This document shows, piece after piece, positions 33,754 to 41,825 of a DNA stretch of 64,000 nucleotides. Positions within the stretch are counted from its first letter, which is position 1; every line of letters begins with the position of its first letter. Source of the DNA: Euryarchaeota archaeon Ods02 (GTDB taxonomy: Archaea; Halobacteriota; Halobacteria; Halobacteriales; Halorutilaceae). Position numbers and translations under genes: made by a program. The DNA lies in assembly GCA_028751075.1 (NCBI GenBank), contig JAQZDA010000009.1, forward strand, positions 17,790 to 81,789. The letters run 5' to 3'. The notes below the pieces were generated by a model. The model saw nothing but the letters and a program-made list of their open reading frames with translations, was not told the origin of the DNA and made no database searches.

Positions 33754-34350
33754 CTACCGTCCGAAAAGGTCGAGGAATCCGTCTTCCTCTTCATCTCCGT
33801 CTTCTCCATCCCCTCCATCTTCGTCGGCCTCTTCCACCTCCTCATCTTGTTCCACTTCTTCGGCTTCCTCTGCATCGTCGTCTTCCTCCTCATCGTCCTC
33901 CTCCGGGACGTTCTCGGAAAGCCGGTCGTCGTTGACTACGACGAGCCAGTAGTCCCCGGCCCCTAGCTCCAAGGTCTCGTGCATCTCGGAGACGTCACTC
34001 CATATCCCGCCTTCGACCCCCTGGAACTCCTCGCCTTCACGGAACGCCTCCATCTCGCCGTCCTCCACGAGGTAAACCTGCAGGTCAGGTCCTTCGGTTA
34101 CATCTAATTCGATGTCTACCTCGTGCTCCCACTCGAGCTCCAGCTCCCAGCTATGGTACTCGCCGCCCTCGACGACCACCGACTCCTCTACGAGCGTTCC
34201 TTCGTCGACGTCGTCTCTTGCGACAACGGTTACGTCTACTGAGGCGGGTCCACGGCCGATGCAGCCGGTGACACCGACCGCCGACGCCGCCATCGCCGCA
34301 GAGAGGAAGCTACGTCGAGAAGTGGGGGGGAAGTTGGGGTCTGATTTCAT
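33754..34350 (-). CDS. Tat lipoprotein with acidic low-complexity tail
   Basis: 198 residues. Tat signal TSRRSFLSAAMAASAVGVTG with lipobox VTGC, so lipid-anchored. Residues about 38-130 are a beta-sandwich-like domain (SVVVEGGEYHSWELELEWEH, ETLELGAGDYWLVVVND), reminiscent of bacterial pre-peptidase C-terminal or GOLD-like domains. Residues 135-190 are almost only Asp and Glu, ending in a distinct hydrophobic cap DGFLDLFGR. Function unknown. Confidence 0.78.
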   Translation of the reverse strand: MKSDPNFPPTSRRSFLSAAMAASAVGVTGCIGRGPASVDVTVVARDDVDEGTLVEESVVVEGGEYHSWELELEWEHEVDIELDVTEGPDLQVYLVEDGEMEAFREGEEFQGVEGGIWSDVSEMHETLELGAGDYWLVVVNDDRLSENVPEEDDEEEDDDAEEAEEVEQDEEVEEADEDGGDGEDGDEEEDGFLDLFGR

Positions 34351-34447
34351 ACAGGAGGTAGCGTCAGCGTGGACTAACGTCTTTTGGTGTGGAGTAGCAG
34401 GAGGCAGCGTATGGTATAGCAGAGACCCTCAAAAATACTGGTTCGGT

Positions 34448-36412
34448 TCAGCTGTCTTTTTCACTCTCTATGAGGCCGCCGCGCACACCCTCAAGCAAAG
34501 CCCCGATGTCCTCGGGGTCGGCGTCGACGCCGACGTCGAGCGATAGCGCGTGACCACCGTCGGGGTTACCGTTCGAACCATCTACACCTGTCTCGAGGCT
34601 GTCGACCGCCTCCGACAGCCGGTCCACCTCGTCACCGAGCTCCTCCGCCAACGACTCCATCTCCTCCACCGCTTCGGAGACCGATGCATCCGCGGCTTCG
34701 GCTACGTCGTCGCCCACGGCTTCCACGTCTTCCGCCACGTCTTCCCCGTCCTCGTGCTCTACGGGTTCGGCTTCGTCCTCGTCGTCTGCAGGAGCTCCGC
34801 CGTCCGCCACATCTATCCCTTCTTCACCCTCGTCCGCGTCGGACCCGTTCCCCACTGGTTCGGCTTCTTCAGCCACCTCCTCGAGGGTCTCCTCCACGGT
34901 TCCCTCCGCCTCAGCTTCCTCACCGGCTTCCACCTCTTCCCCCGCTCCCTCTGGGTCTTCCATGGCTTCGGCGTCTTCCCCCGCGTCTTCCTCCGCGTCT
35001 TCCCCGGCTTCCCCTACAGCTTCATCCACGCCAGTTCCTATCGAGACCCGGACCTCGGGGTCTCCTCCAACCTCTAGTTCGACCCCGCCGTCGACCGCTG
35101 ACACTTCGACGTCGTCGCCGTCTCCGAGCTCGGCTCCTCCGTCGGGCCTGGGTTCGCCGGAGGAAGTGTCTTCGTCGACCGCTTCCTCTAGGTTCAGCGT
35201 GTCGGCGTCGAACTCGCCGTCCACCGCTACCTCGACGCCGTCTTCACCGCCTACCTTCAGCCGTATCTCCGCGGCTTCACCGAGCTCTACCTCTACCTCG
35301 GGCTCCGTATCGCCTCCACGTCCATCCGAACCATCCTCGGAGCCTGAGCTGGCCGCCTCCTCAGCTGTTTCGCCGCTTGTAGCTCTGGACTCCATCTGTT
35401 CGACGCCGTCGCCGGCGTCCCGCAGCCGCTGGCTGTCGACACCTGCGTCGTCCTCCTCGTTCTCCGACGCGGTCTCAGCCGCTTCCGGTGTATCCACCAG
35501 GTGGTCGCCGACGTATTCGTCTTCGTCGACTCCGGCACCAGAGTCCGCGTCCACCGCGGCTCCTGTCCATGGATCCACGGCTTCCTCGGCGCTGGCGGAG
35601 CCTGGTGAAGCCGCGTCTCCGGCTGCGTCGGACTCCTCCAGAGTCTCCTCAGTCTTATTTTCCGGGTGCGGCAGGCCTTCTTCGGCGAACCGTTGCAGAC
35701 CCTGGGCGGCCTTCTCCAAGGCCTCCTCGACGTCCTCCGCAGCAAGCGCCACCGCTTCGGTGGTCTCCAGCGCCTCCCGAGCGCGCTCGCTAACTAGCTC
35801 CACGTCTTCCTCGACTCCAGCGACCCCTTGAGGTGGTTCGTCCTTCCCGGCGTCGGTCCCATCCTGTCCAGGGGACGCTGCAGCGGCCTCCTCCACGGGT
35901 CCCACGGTCTCCTCCTCCGCGGGTATCCGCAGCCGTCCTTCGCTGTCTCGCTCCAGGATGTTCGCCCACTCGTATAGCTCCAGAAGCGACGTAACCCCGC
36001 TCCTGGCTCTCGCGGAACCAGGGTCTTCACCTGCGAAAGCCGCGACCGCGTCGGCGGCTTCGTCTTCGTCCAGTGGGTTGGCTCGAAGGAGGCCTCGGAC
36101 GTCCTCCGTCAGCCTCCATCCTCCCAGGAGCTCTCCCATGGTCTCACGGGCGACCTCCTCGTCCTCCTCCATGAAAGCCTCCGCGAGCTCCGCTCCGCGC
36201 TTCGTGAGCCGGTGTCTCTGGCCGTCGCGCTCCAGGACACCCAGCTCCTCCAGCCACCGCGTCTGCCTTCCGACGGCGTCGGCTATACCCGTAGCCTCCT
36301 CTACGTCGCTGGTGTACTTCGCCTCCTCGTCTGCGCCGGCTTCCCGCCATCCCGCGATGATCTCCGTCAGGGTGTCGAAGCTCGCTCCTTTTGGAACGTG
36401 GTGCTCTGACAT
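34448..36412 (-). CDS. winged-helix protein with long acidic tail
   Basis: 654 residues from ATG 36412 (MSEHHVPKGASFDTL). The first 150 residues look like two winged-helix units: one around EATGIADAVGRQTRWLEELG and LTKRGAELAEAF, the other around SLLELYEWANILERDSEGRL. The remaining 500 residues are disordered, rich in Glu, Asp, Ala and Gly, with Glu-rich periodic stretches. It could be a chromatin or transcription factor whose acidic region acts as a spacer or interaction surface. An ATG at 36439 would add nine non-conserved residues. Confidence 0.7.
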   Translation of the reverse strand: MSEHHVPKGASFDTLTEIIAGWREAGADEEAKYTSDVEEATGIADAVGRQTRWLEELGVLERDGQRHRLTKRGAELAEAFMEEDEEVARETMGELLGGWRLTEDVRGLLRANPLDEDEAADAVAAFAGEDPGSARARSGVTSLLELYEWANILERDSEGRLRIPAEEETVGPVEEAAAASPGQDGTDAGKDEPPQGVAGVEEDVELVSERAREALETTEAVALAAEDVEEALEKAAQGLQRFAEEGLPHPENKTEETLEESDAAGDAASPGSASAEEAVDPWTGAAVDADSGAGVDEDEYVGDHLVDTPEAAETASENEEDDAGVDSQRLRDAGDGVEQMESRATSGETAEEAASSGSEDGSDGRGGDTEPEVEVELGEAAEIRLKVGGEDGVEVAVDGEFDADTLNLEEAVDEDTSSGEPRPDGGAELGDGDDVEVSAVDGGVELEVGGDPEVRVSIGTGVDEAVGEAGEDAEEDAGEDAEAMEDPEGAGEEVEAGEEAEAEGTVEETLEEVAEEAEPVGNGSDADEGEEGIDVADGGAPADDEDEAEPVEHEDGEDVAEDVEAVGDDVAEAADASVSEAVEEMESLAEELGDEVDRLSEAVDSLETGVDGSNGNPDGGHALSLDVGVDADPEDIGALLEGVRGGLIESEKDS

Positions 36413-36497
36413 CGGACGAAGTAAGCGCGGGAGAGCCATAGAACGAGCGCCTAGATGTTTAGATGTGGGTCCGGTGCTCGTACATCCGTGGAGCTAG

Positions 36498-37010
36498 TCA
36501 TTGATGGATGGCTTCCGCTTTCCCTCCTTCGGCTTCAAGGGTTCGTCGCAGGTCTGCGAGCGCGCTGTCGTCCGTCGTCCTCTTCCGTGCGTACACGAGA
36601 TACCAGGCGACACCGCCGAAGAGGAAGACGAGCGCGAGAGCTACATCGGCGGGGTTCATCCAGTAGATGAGAGCGAACGACGAAGCCGCGCCAGCGAGCG
36701 GGACGTACGGGTACAGCGGCAGCAGGTAGGCGGGTTCGTAGGTCACCGTGCTCTCGCGGAACGCTATCACCGAGAGGTTGAGGAGGCCGTAGACGACGAG
36801 ATGCAGGACGCTCGCGGACTTCGCGAGAACGGCTATGTCGCCTGTGACGACGAACGCGAGGGTGAGGGCGCCGGTGACGAGTATCGCTCGATAGGGGGTC
36901 TTGTGCTTCCAGTTTATCTCGTTGAACCAGGTGGTGACGACGCCGATCATCGTCGCCTTTAGGAGGCCGAGGGTGCGCTCTAGCTCGGACTCCGTTGGTT
37001 CGCCGGGCAT
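36498..37010 (-). pseudogene. APC amino-acid permease with large internal deletion
   Basis: 170 residues, in frame from ATG. Residues 1-25 (MPGEPTESELERTLGLLKAT, then MIGV) are a normal APC-permease N-terminus, where 'ERTLGL..A..IG.G.MIG' is standard. The next residues jump straight to WFNEINWKHKTPYRAILVTG, which normally begins the eighth or ninth helix; four C-terminal helices follow (e.g. SVLHLVVYGLLNLSVIAFRE). About 300 residues carrying helices 1-8 are missing without breaking the frame. Transport is unlikely. Confidence 0.75.
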
Positions 37011-37082
37011 CCCTGAGGGGTAGTTGGCGGCTGTAAAACAGAGGGTGTGTGTTACGTCTCAGCGGGAAATCCGCGTCCGCGT

Positions 37083-37817
37083 TCAGCCGCCGTAGACCGG
37101 CTCCGGTGGCGCGAAGTCGTTCCCGCGGAGCCAGCCGACGACGGCGTACACCACGGGTGTGTCCGCCACCGCTATCGCGAGCTTCACGAGGTACTGACCG
37201 AGTATCAGCTGTAAGACGACTGCGGCCGGCAGCGCTTCGCCGACGCCGACCAAGGGGACGAGAGCGAAGGCGAGGGAGACGAATATCACGGTGTCTAGGA
37301 GCTGACTCGTCACGGTGCTACCGAGGTTCCGAAGCCAGAGGAACCGGCCTTCAGTGCGTGCTCCGATTCCATGGAAGACGAAGACGTCCCAGTTCTGGCT
37401 GACGACGTAGGCGGCGAGGCTGCCTACGACTATGTTGGTGCTGAGGCCGAGCACGGAGGCGAACTCCTCCTGTGGGGCGCCGGCGGGGCTGGCGGGCGCG
37501 GCTATGGCGAGCCAGACGAGAGCGAGCATGACGAAGTTCATCAGGAAACCTATGTTCACCATGACTACGGCGCTCCGTCGGCCGTACAGCTCGGTGTAGC
37601 AGTCGCTGGCGACGAAGGTGAAGGCGTACGCGAGGACGCCTGCGGGTACGAGTATCTCCGGCGACAGTAGCGGGCTGGCTTCGGGGACGGGTAGAGCCAT
37701 CACCTTGACGGCGATCATCTGCGCGGTCACGAGCGAGGTCACGAAGACGGCGGCGAGAGCTATCTTCGGCCAGTCCGCTGACGTCGACGCGTTACCGCTG
37801 CCCTTGCTCTCGTCCAT
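37083..37817 (-). CDS. queuosine/archaeosine precursor transporter, YhhQ family
   Basis: 244 residues from ATG 37817. Six to seven membrane helices with family motifs YAFTFVASDCYTELYGRRSA, SSN-like NIVVGSLAAYVVSQNWDVF and LWLRNLGSTVTSQLLDTVIF. YhhQ/DUF165 members import 7-deazaguanine precursors; in archaea they feed archaeosine in tRNA. The start overlaps the end of the RHH gene by 26 bp; the upstream TTG at 37823 is less likely. Confidence 0.88.
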   Translation of the reverse strand: MDESKGSGNASTSADWPKIALAAVFVTSLVTAQMIAVKVMALPVPEASPLLSPEILVPAGVLAYAFTFVASDCYTELYGRRSAVVMVNIGFLMNFVMLALVWLAIAAPASPAGAPQEEFASVLGLSTNIVVGSLAAYVVSQNWDVFVFHGIGARTEGRFLWLRNLGSTVTSQLLDTVIFVSLAFALVPLVGVGEALPAAVVLQLILGQYLVKLAIAVADTPVVYAVVGWLRGNDFAPPEPVYGG

Positions 37818-37983
37818 CTTCAAGCCTCCCGTGTCGTTCGTCGACCTCGTCGAGGACGTCGAGGGTCTTCCTTATCGACGCGCGCACGGCTTCGCTTCTG
37901 TTCACGAACTTCGCGTCGTCTCCCACGTGTCTGTCGAGGTCGGTGAGCAGCTCCTCCGGAACCTCGACGCTTATCTTGGGCAT
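37792..37983 (-). CDS. ribbon-helix-helix protein coupled to yhhQ
   Basis: 63 residues from ATG 37983. RHH fold: MPKISVEVPEELLTDLDRHV, then FVNRSEAVRASIRKTLDVLD, with a charged tail. It overlaps yhhQ by 26 bp and shares its promoter, an association I recall from other haloarchaea, so it may regulate or be coregulated with precursor uptake. The ATG at 38010 would add nine residues, but the TATA element ataatac lies over that codon, so 37983 is preferred. Confidence 0.78.
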   Translation of the reverse strand: MPKISVEVPEELLTDLDRHVGDDAKFVNRSEAVRASIRKTLDVLDEVDERHGRLEDGREQGQR

Positions 37984-38010
37984 ACTGGGATAGTCTTCAG
38001 GTAGTCCCAT

Positions 38011-38019
38011 AGTATTATC
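38011..38019 (-). promoter_or_regulatory. TATA box of RHH-yhhQ unit
   Basis: Minus-strand gataatact, centred about 30 nt upstream of the ATG at 37983. Confidence 0.45.
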
Positions 38020-38132
38020 GAGTTTGTGTCGCGGCTGCCTCCACCGCATCCACCGGAGACGGAGCAACACCGAACATGTTCCGGTGGCTTGCGAAGGCTT
38101 TTGGAGCGAGGCCATCTATATAGGGGGCGACC

Positions 38133-38453
38133 ATGACCCTCGACCTCGGCTCCTTGAACCCTCAGGAGGTCGTCGTTCTAACCGTCGCGGTTGCGGGACT
38201 GATACCGGTCTTGCTCTACCGCAGCCGCCTGCACGCCCTCCACGAAGCCGCATACGGCTTCCTCCTCCTCGGCGCGGTAGCCACCAACGTCGAGAACCTC
38301 CTGTGGCACGACGCCGTCAACCTCGTCGAACACGGCGTCGGCAACATGGGCGCGGGTCTCGCAGTCGCCGCGCTCGCCGTCCTCCACCGTCGACGTCGGC
38401 ATCAGATGGACGATAGAGAACAGAAAGAGGTGAACCGAGACGACGATGACTGA
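38133..38453 (+). CDS. small three-helix membrane protein upstream of sensor kinase
   Basis: 106 residues. Hydrophobic helices at about 11-30, 37-55 and 68-85, with a conserved-looking HEAAYGFLLLGAVATNVENLLWHD, and a charged tail RHQMDDREQKEVNRDDDD. Its last 8 bases overlap the kinase start, so the two are translated together. Its size and helix pattern resemble the 7TM-half sensor regions of haloarchaeal kinases, so it may be a separate sensory subunit (inference). Confidence 0.65.
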   Translation: MTLDLGSLNPQEVVVLTVAVAGLIPVLLYRSRLHALHEAAYGFLLLGAVATNVENLLWHDAVNLVEHGVGNMGAGLAVAALAVLHRRRRHQMDDREQKEVNRDDDD

Positions 38454-39783
38454 ACCCGTCCCGGGTGAGTCCATCATCCCCGTGTTCGACGCCGTCGGAG
38501 CCCTTGGTTTCGCCGTCGCCGCGTGGCTCGGCGTCCGCAGCTACGGGGAAGCCGATGTCGAACGACCGTACTGGCTGGCGTTCTCCGTCACCTCCGGCCT
38601 CGGAGCCCTCTGGCTCGCCCTCGTCACCTTGGAATGGCTTGGGTTCAGCGGGGCGTTGATGGACGAGTTCAGCACCTCGCTACAGGCGGTAGTCGTCGGA
38701 CTGTACGCCGTCGCCGTAGTCGGCAGCCACGGAGCCGTCCAAAACCTCGCCGAGACCAGACGCGAGACCCAGAAACACGCCTCCGCAGTCTCGATACTCG
38801 GACGCGTCCTCCGGCACGACATACGCAACAGCCTGACCGTCGTCCGCGGCCACGTAGAAGAGCTGTCGACCGACGAAGACACCGTGGAGGAGATCCAGAG
38901 GAAGATCGACGACCTCGTCGAGACCGGAGACAAGGCGAGGAAGCTCGAGAACCTGGTGACATCCCCTCAGATGTACATAGAGGTGGAGGTAGACCTCCTG
39001 CTTGAGAGGGTGAAGGACGAGGTGTCGAGTCGGTATCCCGACGCCAACGTCACGTTGAACTGTCCATCCGACGTCACCATGGAGATGCAGCCAAGCCTAC
39101 AGACCGCGTTGACGGAGCTCGTGGAGAACGCCGCCGAACACTCAGGCGAAGCCGCCGAGATAACCGTGGAAGCCGAGGTCACGGAATCCCAGGTGAAGCT
39201 ACATCTAGAGGACGATGGACCAGGGCTACCGCGGGGAGAGGTCGAGGTCCTGGAACAAGGTCTCGAGACACCTCTGTATCACACGAGCGGAGTAGGGCTC
39301 TGGCTCGCGCACTGGATACTTGAGGACCACGGCGGCAGCGTCAGCCACGAGGCCGGCGACGAAGGTACACGAGTGACCGTCACGGTTCCCCGCCGGAAAG
39401 ACGGAGCCGAACACCGGAGTCCCAGGAGAGCACACCAGTCACCGAAGCGTTACGACAGATACCGCGGCATCCACGAGGAGGCGGACCACGGAGTCGTTGT
39501 CGTCGACTCCAGCGGCACTGTGCTCTACGTCAACAGATCCCTGGGCGACCTCCTCGGAGCTCCACCCCGAGATCTCCTCAGAAGGAACGCGTCCGACGTG
39601 CTACCGGAGGCGTTCGACGACCTGGTGACGGCGATAGAAACAGGTGAACCCGTCCAGGGAGCCGTCTCCATGGGGGCGGACGACAGCGGCCACGGTATCT
39701 GGTACAGCGTTAAACCCGACTTCGTCGCCGGCGAATCCTTCGCATGTATCTACCCCGTCAGGCGCGACGTCGACGGAACCTGA
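38446..39783 (+). CDS. membrane histidine kinase with C-terminal PAS
   Basis: 445 residues. Three membrane helices (about 9-30, 43-65, 78-95), then the H-box VLRHDIRNSLTVVRGHVEEL (His124), an HATPase domain (ELVENAAEHSGEA, DDGPGL, SGVGLWLAHWILEDHGG; about 205-320) and a linker. The last 100 residues are a PAS domain (HEEADHGVVVVDSSGTVLYV). PAS domains normally precede the kinase core; here it is at the C-terminus. No response regulator is adjacent. Confidence 0.87.
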   Translation: MTEPVPGESIIPVFDAVGALGFAVAAWLGVRSYGEADVERPYWLAFSVTSGLGALWLALVTLEWLGFSGALMDEFSTSLQAVVVGLYAVAVVGSHGAVQNLAETRRETQKHASAVSILGRVLRHDIRNSLTVVRGHVEELSTDEDTVEEIQRKIDDLVETGDKARKLENLVTSPQMYIEVEVDLLLERVKDEVSSRYPDANVTLNCPSDVTMEMQPSLQTALTELVENAAEHSGEAAEITVEAEVTESQVKLHLEDDGPGLPRGEVEVLEQGLETPLYHTSGVGLWLAHWILEDHGGSVSHEAGDEGTRVTVTVPRRKDGAEHRSPRRAHQSPKRYDRYRGIHEEADHGVVVVDSSGTVLYVNRSLGDLLGAPPRDLLRRNASDVLPEAFDDLVTAIETGEPVQGAVSMGADDSGHGIWYSVKPDFVAGESFACIYPVRRDVDGT

Positions 39784-39784
39784 C

Positions 39785-39871
39785 GGTTCAACGGTTGACC
39801 TCCAGCCATTCGAGGTTCAACAGTTGAACTCCAGCGTATCGAAATTCAGCCGGTGAAATCCAGCCTGTCGA
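39785..39871. repeat. three tandem 29-nt repeats at end of Rad50-like gene
   Basis: Units start at 39785, 39814 and 39843. The first two share ggttcaac(g/a)gttgaactccag-like sequence; the third is more diverged. The third contains the last codons and stop of the minus-strand gene (encoding RLDFTG), so the array probably arose by duplication of that gene end. Confidence 0.75.
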
Positions 39872-41825
39872 GATCGACTACCTCAGCGTCCGCGTGCTGT
39901 TCGACGGCGTCACGTACCACGTCTCTGAAGCTGAAGTACAGCACCTGCCAGCCGTCTTCCACGAGCCGCTGAAGCAGCTGTATCTCCCGACCTACCCTCT
40001 CGACGTCGCTGTGTACGAACGGGCTGTCGAGCAAGAGGAAGCCGGGTTCACCGCCGGATAGCTCCCGAGATAGCTTCAGCCGAACCAGGAGGTACAGGAG
40101 GTCGTAGGTCCCCTGGCTCAGCTCGTCCACCGACAGAAGACGTCCGTCAACCCGTTCCACGAGGACTTCACCGGCTTCCTCGTCGTACGAGACGTCGACG
40201 TAGCTGTCGTCGGTGACCTCCTGGAACGTGCTCCGGAGGTAGCCGTCACCGCTGAACAGCTCGTCTATCTCCTCTTCCTCCTCCTGCTCTATCTCCTCCA
40301 GCACCTCTACCGCTTGCCGGGCGGCGTCCCGTCGACCCTCGACCTCGTCCACGAAGCTTTCGACGACGTCCCTTGCCACCGAGAGATCGGCTGCGCTGTC
40401 GACGCCGACGTCGTCGACGTCGTCGAGGTAGTTCTCGGGTGCGACGTCTCTAACCCGTCGGTCGAACTCCCGTAGACGCTCCCCGTGTTCCTCTAGCTCA
40501 CGTTCCATCTCCTCCACCTCGCTACCCAGCACCTGAAGCCGGTTCCGAGCCTCCTCCAGCATCCCCTCCTCGTAGTCGCGGTCGACGTCCTCGACCGCCT
40601 CCATACGTGATTCGACCTCCTCCATCCAGCCGTCGGAACTGGAGTGGTCGGCGTCGAAGGACTCCTGCAGACGGCCTACAAGGCGTTCCCTCTCCCCCCG
40701 CAGCCATTCAAGTTCTTCCTCGAAACCACGTATCTCTTCCTCGACCTCGATGTATACCTCCGGAAGGCTGGAGCCGGAGACACCGGAGTAGTTGGCCTCC
40801 TGCACCAGACGGTCCTCTTCCCCTACGAGCTCCCGTGACTCCATGTAGCGCTGGCCGACGTACAGCAAGGCGGCTAGGACGACTCCGGATATGACGAGTA
40901 TACCCGTGACCGGGCTGAGGACGGCAGCGAGCAACGACAGCGCGAACAGGAGTCCGAGCGCCGCAAGCGCGTTCAACAGCAGGTCGGGGTCGAAGTCCCG
41001 CTGGCTCCTGCGCTCCCTATACATCTCTATCTCCCTGCGGAGGTCTCGTAGCTCCTCTACGCGGTCGGACTCGTCCTCGTGTTCCTCTATGTCGTCCTCG
41101 ACCTTCTGGAGCTCCTGCACGCGTTCGCGGGCGGTCTCCAGCTTCCGGTTCTCACGCGCTACCTCGAGAACCCGGATCTCTTCCTCGGTCTCCTCGATTC
41201 GCTCTCGCTTCCTCCGGAGGCCGTCGACCTTTTCCATCACGCCCCGTCTACGGCTTCGTTCCACGTATCCCTCGAGGTCGTCGACGAGTTCCCTGGCTTC
41301 CTCGACGCGGCTCTTGAGCTTCTCGGGTTTCCGGTCGCGCAGCCTCTCGTACGACGGAGTGAGGTCGCCTATCTCCGCTATCTCGTCCTGCAGCCGCTGT
41401 ATCTCACCTGTTCTCGCGCCGAGCACCCGGTCGGTTACGTCGCGGAGATAGTCGGTTCGTCCGAAGTCCGGCTTTCTCTCCGGCCTGCGTAGGTCGACGT
41501 CGCGGATGACGAAGGTGTTCCTGACGTCCCGAGCGGTGACGGGTTCGGGGAAGATTTCCTCTAGCTCTGCGTCGGGTAGCTGTAGTCTTCCGTCGGAGGC
41601 CTCTATCTCAAGGAAGCCCGCAGGCATACCCTGCACCCTTCCGATACCCCTGAATCCCTCGGCTTCGGCGTCCAGCAGCATCTTCACCAGGGATTCCACG
41701 TACAGGGTCTTACCGCTCTCGTTGTACCCGTGGAAAAGGGTGAAGCCTTCGTCCAGTTCGTGGTCGACGTCGCGAAGGGGGCCGTAGCTGTCTACCTTCA
41801 CTCTCTCTAGATGCAAGCTACGCAC
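39846..41825 (-). CDS. YhaN/Rad50-like ATPase with central TM hairpin
   Basis: 659 residues. ABC-type SMC-like ATPase: Walker A FHGYNESGKT (31-40), coiled coil (140-275), a hairpin of two membrane helices (about 281-303 and 306-325), second coiled coil (340-520), signature LSQGTYDLLYLLVRL from 569 and Walker B FLLLDSPFV (596-604). A membrane hairpin in place of a zinc hook is the layout of bacterial YhaN rather than Rad50. It overlaps the phosphoesterase gene by 8 bp. The unit may process DNA or RNA ends at the membrane. GTG start. Confidence 0.83.
   Translation of the reverse strand: MRSLHLERVKVDSYGPLRDVDHELDEGFTLFHGYNESGKTLYVESLVKMLLDAEAEGFRGIGRVQGMPAGFLEIEASDGRLQLPDAELEEIFPEPVTARDVRNTFVIRDVDLRRPERKPDFGRTDYLRDVTDRVLGARTGEIQRLQDEIAEIGDLTPSYERLRDRKPEKLKSRVEEARELVDDLEGYVERSRRRGVMEKVDGLRRKRERIEETEEEIRVLEVARENRKLETARERVQELQKVEDDIEEHEDESDRVEELRDLRREIEMYRERRSQRDFDPDLLLNALAALGLLFALSLLAAVLSPVTGILVISGVVLAALLYVGQRYMESRELVGEEDRLVQEANYSGVSGSSLPEVYIEVEEEIRGFEEELEWLRGERERLVGRLQESFDADHSSSDGWMEEVESRMEAVEDVDRDYEEGMLEEARNRLQVLGSEVEEMERELEEHGERLREFDRRVRDVAPENYLDDVDDVGVDSAADLSVARDVVESFVDEVEGRRDAARQAVEVLEEIEQEEEEEIDELFSGDGYLRSTFQEVTDDSYVDVSYDEEAGEVLVERVDGRLLSVDELSQGTYDLLYLLVRLKLSRELSGGEPGFLLLDSPFVHSDVERVGREIQLLQRLVEDGWQVLYFSFRDVVRDAVEQHADAEVVDLDRLDFTG

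Noticed and set aside
33618..33893. Basic 91-codon gene on the minus strand
   Set aside because: Shadow of the acidic tail of the lipoprotein gene, with no start signal.
39785..39871. CRISPR array
   Set aside because: Three units are directly joined with no spacers and overlap coding sequence.
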